A DNA stretch of 64,000 bases from Nanosyncoccus sp963544575. GTDB taxonomy: Bacteria > Patescibacteriota > Saccharimonadia > Saccharimonadales > Saccharimonadaceae. Shown here piece by piece: positions 55,152 through 62,567 of this stretch (positions within the stretch are counted from its first letter, which is position 1; each line of letters begins with the position of its first letter). The stretch covers positions 1-64,000 of the forward strand of contig CAUUFZ010000002.1 of assembly GCA_963544575.1 (NCBI GenBank). The letters run 5' to 3'. The translations under genes were made by a program, and so were the position numbers. Below the pieces are notes generated by a model that saw only the letters and a list, made by a program, of their open reading frames with translations, did not search any database and was not told where the DNA came from.

Positions 55152-56771
55152 ATGCCAAAAATCACTTTCTCTCATAATTTTTTGTGGGTAAATTTTCGAA
55201 GGAATTTTACTTTTCTATTAGGACTTTGTTTATCAATTTTTATTTTTAATCTTAATTCTGCTGCAGTTTTTGCTGTGCAGACGCCAACTTTATCGGTATT
55301 AGTGGATAATGCGGCGGTGAATGTGAATGGTAATCAGGTGATCAATTCTGTGAATGGTACTACGGAATTGCCGCTAAATTTAACGATAAATACGACAAAT
55401 AAAACTGGCTATACCGCCACGTTAAATACGGAAACTAATGAAACGGCTTTGGTGAATTCTGGTTCGGCGAATGGTGCGAAGATTGGCTCAATCACGGGAC
55501 CTAGTAGTCTTTTGAATTTGCCGGTGAATTCTTGGGGTTTTAAAGTTTCGAATGAAGCTAACTATAATCCAATTCCATCCCTAGCGACGCCTACGAATAT
55601 TTTTCAGACCACAGAAAAAACCAATGGTAATGACGTACGTGGTTTAAATATTGGTATGAAGTTGAGTCAGAATATTGAAAGTGGTAGCTATGATAATAAG
55701 CTGATTTTTTCGGTGGTGACGAACCCGTATGTGGGGAAAGCGATAATGACGGAGGGGCCGGATTTCAATACAAAATTAAAAGTCTTGGAAACAGCCACAA
55801 ATAAAATCGAGCATTTTAAAAAGAGTACTGTAGCACCAACTACCTCCATGAATGCAGTAAATATTGAAGATGAAGAGTCTGATTATGGGATTAAGCTTTG
55901 GTTAGACCCGACCGACAAGACGGCTTATTATTACACTGAACCGGAAAAAGTTTATTTAAATGCAAATAGCAGCAAGATGTTCTATTTAGAATATAATGGA
56001 CAAAAAATAAAAAATATCTTAGAGATAGATCTTTCTAGCTTTGATACCTCTCAGGTGACGGATATGAGTTCTATGTTTCAGGGTATGTCTAATCTCACCA
56101 CTCTTGATCTATCTAACTTCGATACTTCTCAGGTGACGGATATGAGCTTCATGTTTTCTAACATATCTAATCTCACTACCATTAATCTTTCTAGTTTCGA
56201 TACCTCAAAGGTGACAAATATGCGCGCTATGTTTTTTAATATGTCCGAAAAACTTACTACTATTAATTTATCTAACTTCGATACTTCTCAGGTGACGGAT
56301 ATGAGTTCTATGTTTCAGGGTATGTCTAATCTCACCACTCTTGATCTATCTAACTTCGATACTTCTAAGGTGACGAATATGAGCCAAATGTTTCTAGGCA
56401 TATTTAAACTTACTACTCTCGATCTATCTAACTTCGATACATCTAAGGTGACGAATATGCGCTATATGTTTTATTATATGTTTGACCTCACCACTCTTGA
56501 CCTATCTAACTTCGATACTTCTAAGGTGACAGATATGTACGGTATGTTTTATCTTGAAAATGGAGATGCACTTAAAGATAGGTTAGAAAAAATTTATGTA
56601 AATAATGATTTTAATACCGCTAACCTTATAAACTTTTCAGAAATGTTTAGAAATCGTAAAAAGCTTCGCGGTGGCAATGGTTCATATTTGGCTGACCCAT
56701 CTACGGCAGACAAAACTTGGCTTCGCGTGGATCGACCGGGCGTAAAGGGCTACTTTACGCGCAAACCTTAG
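55152..56771 (+). CDS. BspA-like LRR surface protein 3
   Basis: 539 residues. Signal peptide (FLLGLCLSIFIFNLNSAAVF), N-terminal beta module (QTPTLSVLVDN, NKTGYTATLNTETN, NSWGFKVS), about six or seven 26-residue leucine-rich repeats (LTTLDLSNFDTSQVTDMSSM and variants), and the C-terminal RGGNGSYLADPSTADKTWLR...GYFTRKP shared with paralogues 1 and 2. An 81-bp exact internal duplication indicates recent repeat exchange. No C-terminal anchor. TAAAAT lies 6 nt from the ATG (leaderless). Confidence 0.88.
   Translation: MPKITFSHNFLWVNFRRNFTFLLGLCLSIFIFNLNSAAVFAVQTPTLSVLVDNAAVNVNGNQVINSVNGTTELPLNLTINTTNKTGYTATLNTETNETALVNSGSANGAKIGSITGPSSLLNLPVNSWGFKVSNEANYNPIPSLATPTNIFQTTEKTNGNDVRGLNIGMKLSQNIESGSYDNKLIFSVVTNPYVGKAIMTEGPDFNTKLKVLETATNKIEHFKKSTVAPTTSMNAVNIEDEESDYGIKLWLDPTDKTAYYYTEPEKVYLNANSSKMFYLEYNGQKIKNILEIDLSSFDTSQVTDMSSMFQGMSNLTTLDLSNFDTSQVTDMSFMFSNISNLTTINLSSFDTSKVTNMRAMFFNMSEKLTTINLSNFDTSQVTDMSSMFQGMSNLTTLDLSNFDTSKVTNMSQMFLGIFKLTTLDLSNFDTSKVTNMRYMFYYMFDLTTLDLSNFDTSKVTDMYGMFYLENGDALKDRLEKIYVNNDFNTANLINFSEMFRNRKKLRGGNGSYLADPSTADKTWLRVDRPGVKGYFTRKP
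56049..56366 (+). repeat. 81-bp exact duplication within LRR gene 3
   Basis: 56049-56129 and 56286-56366 are identical and 237 bp apart, equal to three repeat units (26+26+27 codons). Confidence 0.9.
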
Positions 56772-56783
56772 TGTTTGAACAAA

Positions 56784-57269
56784 TTATTTATACAGATGCT
56801 TAGTTTGATTTACGAGAAAATCACCAATTTCACCGTAATGAATATGATTATTTAATTCTTCGATATTGATTAACTCATAACCGATTACGGAGCCGTCTGG
56901 GTCATTTGTGAATTCACCGAGTTTTTCGAGTTTGGCATAGACACGTAATTGATAGCCTGTATTTCCCTGATTGTCATAGACTTTTTGATAGCCGAGTGGA
57001 AACCAGGATTTGATGGTCATATTTAATTCTTCTTTAGCTTCACGAGAAATAGTTTGGGTGATAGTTTCATGAGGTTTTACTCCTCCACCGGGAAGATTAT
57101 CTGAGGCGTGAGCGTATTTTACGATAGGGACTAGATTTTGAAAATTACCGATAATATAAATCTGTGACCAGGGTAAACCTGGTATTTCTTGTCCGATTAG
57201 GCTATAAAAATCCGTGTGATATTTTACATTTTTATGAATGAATTCGCCATATAATATCGGTGTTTGCAT
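56784..57269 (-). CDS. NUDIX hydrolase
   Basis: 161 residues. The Nudix box GGVKPHETITQTISREAKEE fits Gx5Ex7REUxEE. The substrate is a nucleoside diphosphate linked to X; it cannot be told from sequence. The start at 57269 is chosen because TATAAT (57276-57281, minus strand) is 6 nt away; the longer frame begins inside that promoter. It lies directly downstream of tRNA-Glu on the same strand and converges with LRR gene 3. Confidence 0.88.
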   Translation of the reverse strand: MQTPILYGEFIHKNVKYHTDFYSLIGQEIPGLPWSQIYIIGNFQNLVPIVKYAHASDNLPGGGVKPHETITQTISREAKEELNMTIKSWFPLGYQKVYDNQGNTGYQLRVYAKLEKLGEFTNDPDGSVIGYELINIEELNNHIHYGEIGDFLVNQTKHLYK

Positions 57270-57315
57270 AATTTTATTATAAAACAAAAAAAGACATAAA
57301 TGCCTTTTTTAAAAA

Positions 57316-57392
57316 TGGTGATTCCGGCGGGGTTCGAACCCGCGATTTTCTGGATGAGAACCAGACGTCCTGGACCACTAGACGACGGAACC
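57316..57392 (-). tRNA. tRNA-Glu (anticodon CTC)
   Basis: Cloverleaf on the minus strand: acceptor GGTTCCG/CGGAATC, anticodon stem TCTGG/CCAGA around the loop TTCTCAT (anticodon CTC), T arm GCGGGTTCGAACCCCGC, and an encoded CCA end. An upstream TTGCGA, 17 nt, TATTAT promoter is visible at about 57401-57429. Confidence 0.93.
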
Positions 57393-57437
57393 GTGAAATA
57401 ATAATAACATTTTTTGGTTACAGTCGCAAGAGCTTAA

Positions 57438-57761
57438 TTAGTCGCAGTCGAAGCTAGCGTCATTCCATTCGCAGTCGTCGATTGGATCAAAAAGATGTGG
57501 GTCGGTGTCGGAGTCGGTAGTGCGGTTGCGGAGGCGGAATTCTTCATCGGACATATCACCGAGGTCATTTTCGTCACCTTCGTCTTCGAGGTGATCGTCG
57601 TCTGACGGATCATTTTCTTCGTAATTCTGGAAGTGGTCTGGCAAATCTTTTTGGAAGGCACCAGAGTCCCAGGAGTCGTTCGTGGTGTCTGGATTATCTC
57701 TCTCGGAAACCCAATTCATTTTACTATTTGGTTCCCCCGCGTTTTGATAAAATTTTGCCAT
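57438..57761 (-). CDS. Very acidic small protein
   Basis: 107 residues, start supported by AAGGAG 6 nt upstream. About one third of residues are Asp or Glu, concentrated in YEENDPSDDDHLEDEGDEND; basic residues are few and no hydrophobic core is obvious, so it is probably disordered. Overlapping frames have no such ribosome site. It is upstream of tRNA-Glu on the same strand. Function unknown; acidic proteins like this can be nucleic-acid mimics or chaperone-like, but nothing here shows it. Confidence 0.6.
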   Translation of the reverse strand: MAKFYQNAGEPNSKMNWVSERDNPDTTNDSWDSGAFQKDLPDHFQNYEENDPSDDDHLEDEGDENDLGDMSDEEFRLRNRTTDSDTDPHLFDPIDDCEWNDASFDCD

Positions 57762-57821
57762 AATCGACTCCTTTTCTACTATTATGTCAGAGGCGCCTGG
57801 GCTTGTAAAGATGCACTAAAT

Positions 57822-57860
57822 AAAAACCCGTTCACGGAAGCTTTGAGAGTGAACGGGCTA
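57822..57860 (-). terminator. Intrinsic terminator of gltX
   Basis: CCCGTTCAC and GTGAACGGG arms (9 bp); on the minus strand TTTTTATTT follows. Confidence 0.9.
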
Positions 57861-57907
57861 TTTATGAATTGAAGTTTTTGGGGCGTGAATCTTATTTTGT
57901 GACTATT

Positions 57908-59419
57908 TTAGTCGTGAGAGATTGCGGTATGGACGCGGTTTAGGCGAGCTAGGGTGCGATTTTTACCGAGGACGCGCAAGGTTTGATGGAGGGCTGGACT
58001 AAATGGCGCAAAGCTAACCGCAATACGAATTAGACTGAAGTATTCAGCAGGCTTTTTGCCGGTGGCAGCAAGCAACTCATTTAGTTTCGCTTGCAAATTA
58101 TCGTCGGTCCAAGCCTCTTCTTCGACTTCGTTGAGCTTTTCAATAGTGAGTTTAAGTAGGTCGCGATATTCGGTCTCAGAAAGTTTTTTGAGGAATTTAT
58201 TATTATAAATCAAATCAAGATCAATAGTTGGCTCTTCGAAGAAATAAGTAGTCGTGGTGCGCAAGTCAGAGAGTGTCTTTAAGCGATCATAGATAATACT
58301 GAGGACGGATTTTTTATGCTCATCAGTCTCTTGGTTGGCGGATTCTGGCCAGAAATTAAGTGGTTTGAAAATCTGATAGCGAGAAAAATCTTCAGAACCA
58401 GAAGTAGGGCAGGTTTTAGCATAGAGCGCGTCAATTCCCTGTTCGTCGGCAATTTTACGGATCCATTGACCGTTCATCCAAAGAAATTTAGTTTCGTCGA
58501 AACGGGCGCCGGAATTTTGAATGCGGGAAATTTCAAATTTTTCGATCATTTCGTCGATTGAATAAATTTCTTGTTCAGTGCCGTCATTCCAACCGAGGCA
58601 GGCGAGGTAGTTTAGCATGGCTTCTGGGAGAAAACCATCATCGCGATATTCGGTGACGGATTTGGCGCCATCGCGTTTACCAAGTTTCTTATTGCCGGTA
58701 GGAGCCAGAATGTGTGGCATGGAAACAAAAAGATGACGAGGAAGCTCTAGGGCGTCGTAGAGAGCTAGATAATTCGGTGTACTCGAGAGATATTCGACGC
58801 CACGGGTGATGTAGGTAATCTTCATTAAAGTATCATCAACGATGTGGGCAAAATTATAAGTAGGAAGACCGTCTTTTTTGATTAAAATAATATCATCGAG
58901 AACTTCTGGGCTGGTTTGCATGTCACCCATGACTTCGTCGTGCCACTCGTAATGCTTTGGAGTGGTCTTGAAGCGAATTGGCAGACCTTCGCGCCATTCT
59001 GGTGGATTGGCTGGGCGATGGTTGCGGTAAAGATAAGGAATTTTTTGCTCGTTGTCGAGTTTTTTGTACTCTTCAATTTTTTCGGAAGGTGTATCGTCGG
59101 CGTAGGCAAGGCCTTTTTCAAGTAGTTTTTTAGCCCAGGCAAGATAAATATCCTTGCGTTCGGTTTGATAATAAGGTTCATCTGGACCACCTACTATTGG
59201 ACCTTCATCCCAGTTTAGTCCGAGCCATTTAAGGGTATCAAAAACTAGTTCGGCGGCACCTTCCACGAAGCGACTTTGGTCGGTATCCTCAATGCGCAAA
59301 ATAAACTGACCGTGATTTTGTCTGGCGATCAGGTATGGATAAATGGCGCTGCGAACATTGCCGATGTGAATATAGCCGGTAGGGCTGGGTGCAAAACGAG
59401 TTCTAATTTCCTTATTCAT
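57908..59419 (-). CDS. gltX: Glutamyl-tRNA synthetase
   Basis: 503 residues, class I. HIGH-type motif in FAPSPTGYIHIGNVRSAI, LRIEDTDQSR, and the second ATP motif KKLGKRDGAKSV, a slightly divergent KLSKR. The C-terminal helical anticodon domain is complete. It may be the non-discriminating type if GatCAB is used for Gln-tRNA; the window does not say. TATAAT (59429-59434, minus strand) is 9 nt from the ATG. A tRNA-Glu gene lies about 0.5 kb downstream. Confidence 0.95.
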   Translation of the reverse strand: MNKEIRTRFAPSPTGYIHIGNVRSAIYPYLIARQNHGQFILRIEDTDQSRFVEGAAELVFDTLKWLGLNWDEGPIVGGPDEPYYQTERKDIYLAWAKKLLEKGLAYADDTPSEKIEEYKKLDNEQKIPYLYRNHRPANPPEWREGLPIRFKTTPKHYEWHDEVMGDMQTSPEVLDDIILIKKDGLPTYNFAHIVDDTLMKITYITRGVEYLSSTPNYLALYDALELPRHLFVSMPHILAPTGNKKLGKRDGAKSVTEYRDDGFLPEAMLNYLACLGWNDGTEQEIYSIDEMIEKFEISRIQNSGARFDETKFLWMNGQWIRKIADEQGIDALYAKTCPTSGSEDFSRYQIFKPLNFWPESANQETDEHKKSVLSIIYDRLKTLSDLRTTTTYFFEEPTIDLDLIYNNKFLKKLSETEYRDLLKLTIEKLNEVEEEAWTDDNLQAKLNELLAATGKKPAEYFSLIRIAVSFAPFSPALHQTLRVLGKNRTLARLNRVHTAISHD

Positions 59420-59454
59420 AATGGCTTAATTATACCACTACTAATAAGAGAAGA

Positions 59455-59484
59455 AAAACTCAGCATGGTTAGCTGAGATTTTGA
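59455..59484 (-). terminator. Terminator of the Pro-rich membrane protein gene
   Basis: CTCAGC/GCTGAG stem with a 7-nt loop; the minus strand ends in TTTTT. Confidence 0.75.
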
Positions 59485-59523
59485 GGGATTGAGTTTTTTG
59501 AAGTTCTGGGAGATTGATGTGAT

Positions 59524-60762
59524 TTAGAGTGAAGTGATAATGTTCTTAAGTTGTTTTTTACTGAGACTACCAGAGGTGGTATTGAGCTTATATACAGTTC
59601 CGCCATTCACCCAGGCAGCGTTGGATTGGTACATGTAGATGGTGAGACCCTGTTCACGAATGGTGTCGTATTGTTCGCCCCAGGTTGGCTTGACGTAATT
59701 ATTTAATAAAGCATTACTATCCCAAGGGAGTTTTTCTTGGTCAAGGGTAAAGCGGGTCTTGTCTGGCCCGACAAATTCAAGAGAAAAAATATTTTTCTGG
59801 AAAGAGGCACTGCGGGCAGTAAAGTCGCGTGGTACAAAAGATGGATAAGAAGCACCATTTTGGGCGGCAGCGACCTTGGCGCTAATATCTGGCATGCTGA
59901 ATTTGAGAGTGGCATAGAGCACGCCCATGCAGCAAATCGAGCTGGCGACTGCAAAGATGAGATGTTTTTTGGAAACTTTTGGTTTTTTAACCATGATTGG
60001 AGCAGATTTTGGCTTCGTCTCCTCTTTCATGGCAGATATTAGGGCCTTAGAATTTTGACGAGCACGATTCGTGAGTTTTTTGGCGGAGAAATGTGAAATC
60101 GTGTCAGCTTCGCGACGACGTTCGGCAAGAGATTGCAGAGGCGCAACTGTGGAACGAGGTTTAGTAGTGGCGCGCACTGGGCGAGCTGGGGTTGGTTGAG
60201 CTGCCGGAATGGCTGGCACAACCGGCGCAGTAAATGGAGCTGGAGCAACTGGCGCCGTAAAGCCTATCGTGTTGGATGTTGGTTCTGAGATATTGAGCGG
60301 ACGTGGAATGGAGACGGGAGCGGGCTTGGCGATCGGAACAGGTTTAGAGAAATTGAGTGGGTTAGAAACCGGGGCGGGTGCAGAAAAATTAAATGGTGTA
60401 GTAACTGGGGCCGGTGCAGAAATATCTATCGGTGCAGAAATTTGGATGCGAGAAGTGGCAGGGCGAGATTTTGGAGTGGAGATGGCTTGAGTACTTGAAG
60501 TTGGACGCATGGTTGCATTATTTTTGAGTGATTCGCGAAGTGAATCAAAAGAAATGGTTATTTTTTTCGTGGTGGCAGTAGGGACTGGTGTGGCATATGA
60601 GGCTGGGGCTGGAGTACGAATATCTGAGACAGCAGAAAATTCATCAGAAAAGACAATTTTGCGAGGAGCTTTAACGAAGTGACGATTAAGGGTGCCAGAG
60701 CTTCTGACAGTAATATGGGCGGCACGACTCTGAACGCGCTGGTTCGTTAAATTTCTTTCCAT
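59524..60762 (-). CDS. Proline-rich single-span membrane protein
   Basis: 412 residues. N-terminal 240 residues are low-complexity Pro/Ala/Thr-rich with repeats such as APAPVTTPFNFSAPAPVSNP. A basic segment leads to one membrane span (HLIFAVASSICCMGVLYATL, about 272-292). The C-terminal 110 residues are probably outside and end GGTVYKLNTTSGSLSKKQLK, resembling the end of DUF4367-type domains. AGGAAA precedes the ATG. It is divergent from the PEGA gene. Function unknown; the long cytoplasmic Pro-rich part suggests a scaffold. Confidence 0.65.
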   Translation of the reverse strand: MERNLTNQRVQSRAAHITVRSSGTLNRHFVKAPRKIVFSDEFSAVSDIRTPAPASYATPVPTATTKKITISFDSLRESLKNNATMRPTSSTQAISTPKSRPATSRIQISAPIDISAPAPVTTPFNFSAPAPVSNPLNFSKPVPIAKPAPVSIPRPLNISEPTSNTIGFTAPVAPAPFTAPVVPAIPAAQPTPARPVRATTKPRSTVAPLQSLAERRREADTISHFSAKKLTNRARQNSKALISAMKEETKPKSAPIMVKKPKVSKKHLIFAVASSICCMGVLYATLKFSMPDISAKVAAAQNGASYPSFVPRDFTARSASFQKNIFSLEFVGPDKTRFTLDQEKLPWDSNALLNNYVKPTWGEQYDTIREQGLTIYMYQSNAAWVNGGTVYKLNTTSGSLSKKQLKNIITSL

Positions 60763-60867
60763 TTTTCCTCGCTTATTTTTGTTTAATTATAATAATAATA
60801 CTTATGCAAATCAATAGTGATTATGTTTGATTTTTTATAGAGGTTGGTGTGTTATAATGTTGACAAT

Positions 60868-62403
60868 ATGGATTTTGATAAAGAAAAGCGAAATCAGTTA
60901 ATTCGCGTAGTTATAGTAGATGTAATTTCATTTTTTGCCGTGATTTTCATGGTATTTATTTTAGTGGCGGTAGTAAAAGGCTGGCGATTAAATCGTAAAC
61001 TAGAGTTTGAGCAATACGGCATGGTGCAGGCGGAATCTTTACCTACAGGCGCCAAAGTGGTGGCGGATGGCCGCGAAATTGCGGAGACTAATATTTCGAA
61101 ATTACTCTCGGCTGGTGAACATGAAATTGTTTTAAGGAAAGACGGATATGATACTTGGAGTAAGAAAATTTCCATTACTTCTGGCAAACTTTTGCGTTTG
61201 AAGTATCCACGTTTGTTTAAGCAATCGCGCGAGACGGAGGTTTTGGCGACGGAAAAAGATTTGAGCTTTTTTGAGACAGCGACGAATCACCGAGCAATTC
61301 TCTACGGTCTGAAAGAATCACCAAAATTTAAGTATGTGACGAATTTGGAAGGCGATATTACGACTTCGGAATTTGATATAACGAGCGTCTCGAGTTTTGT
61401 GGTAAACGGAAAATTCACGGGTAGTTTGAAGAAGATTATTTGGAATGAAAATAGTGAAAAAGCGGTAGTGAATTTAGTTTCGGGCGAGGCTTCAGAATGG
61501 TTACTGTTGAATTTTAAGGAAGCCGTGAAGAGCGTGAATCTGACTAAGACAATTAGTAATTTTGCTGATAAAGATATTGAGAAAATTGTGCAAGAAAAAA
61601 AGTTGGAAGCTAAAGAAGCGGAGGATTTTACTAAGACTGAAAAAGCGAAAAATAGCTATGTGATTTCGGAAGTGCAAATTTCGGATGGTCAGGCAACGCG
61701 TTTGATGATGCTGATCGATGGAAAGATTCGTGAAGTAAACTTGAATGATAAAATTATTTACGAAACGATGGTGTCGGACGTGGCGAAGTTTTCGATGTAT
61801 GGTTCAGAACTGGCTTTTGTGAAGAAACTGAATGCGGAGAAAAAATTCGTAATTGGTATTTTTAAATTGAGGGATACGGGCGAAATTAAGATTGATGAAG
61901 TTGATGAAGCGGTGGGATTGAGTCACATTTTTGTCAATCTAACCGAGTTTTATGGTGAAAAATATCTCAATACGGTAATCGGGCAAAATCTCCGGGTTTA
62001 CAATACAGATGATTATCCAAACCATGATAGTGAAAATACTGGTTTGAATTTGGCTTTGGAGAAAACTTTGGAGGCTGCGCCGTCAGACTTTTATACTTCC
62101 GCGAATGGTGAATTCTTTATGGGGGTGAGCGGCAATAAAGTGATGTTGGTGAATTTGGAATTGATGGAGCTTTTGCAATTCGAACATAATAATAATACGA
62201 TCAGGCAATTGGATTATTATTTGATGTTCGATGTGGTGGATGGTAAGATGCAAGTTTATGATTTTGATCACGATAATCAGCGCACGATTTTGGAAAATGT
62301 AGCGAATGGCTTCGATGCGGTGATTAATCATAATAACCGTTATCTTTACTATGTGGGGACGAGTGATAATGGCTTGCAGATTAAGCGCGATAAACTATTC
62401 TAA
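60868..62403 (+). CDS. PEGA-domain membrane protein
   Basis: 511 residues from the ATG at 60868. One N-terminal span (VVIVDVISFFAVIFMVFILV), then a PEGA-like beta domain at about 48-105 (AESLPTGAKVVADGREIAET ... EIVLRKDGYDTW), then about 400 residues of beta-rich sequence that may form a propeller-like domain on the outer side. TATAAT (60853-60858) lies 9 nt from this ATG. A start 24 nt earlier exists, but the promoter overlaps it. Role unknown; PEGA domains are associated with the cell surface. Confidence 0.75.
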   Translation: MDFDKEKRNQLIRVVIVDVISFFAVIFMVFILVAVVKGWRLNRKLEFEQYGMVQAESLPTGAKVVADGREIAETNISKLLSAGEHEIVLRKDGYDTWSKKISITSGKLLRLKYPRLFKQSRETEVLATEKDLSFFETATNHRAILYGLKESPKFKYVTNLEGDITTSEFDITSVSSFVVNGKFTGSLKKIIWNENSEKAVVNLVSGEASEWLLLNFKEAVKSVNLTKTISNFADKDIEKIVQEKKLEAKEAEDFTKTEKAKNSYVISEVQISDGQATRLMMLIDGKIREVNLNDKIIYETMVSDVAKFSMYGSELAFVKKLNAEKKFVIGIFKLRDTGEIKIDEVDEAVGLSHIFVNLTEFYGEKYLNTVIGQNLRVYNTDDYPNHDSENTGLNLALEKTLEAAPSDFYTSANGEFFMGVSGNKVMLVNLELMELLQFEHNNNTIRQLDYYLMFDVVDGKMQVYDFDHDNQRTILENVANGFDAVINHNNRYLYYVGTSDNGLQIKRDKLF

Positions 62404-62412
62404 GACTAAATA

Positions 62413-62441
62413 AAAATAGACCCGCGTGGGGTCTATTTTTA
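62413..62441 (+). terminator. Terminator of the PEGA gene
   Basis: AAAAATAGACCC/GGGTCTATTTTT stem, almost identical to the hairpin at 62525. Confidence 0.85.
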
Positions 62442-62524
62442 TGACAAGGGGATTCGCGAGTTTTAGACTGAAATTCTTTTATAATGGGGTCTCTTTCGGG
62501 TTTAGTTAAACATAATGCTAATGC

Positions 62525-62558
62525 TAAAAAAATAGACCCGTGGTAGGGGTCTATTTTT
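62525..62558 (-). terminator. Terminator of the sortase gene
   Basis: AAATAGACCC/GGGGTCTATTT stem; the T tract on the minus strand serves the sortase gene. Near-duplicate of the hairpin at 62413. Confidence 0.8.
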
Positions 62559-62567
62559 GGTTGGTCT

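Noticed and set aside
57434..57661. Overlapping frame opposite to or within the acidic protein gene
   Set aside because: No ribosome site, and its composition is that of a frame-shifted acidic gene.
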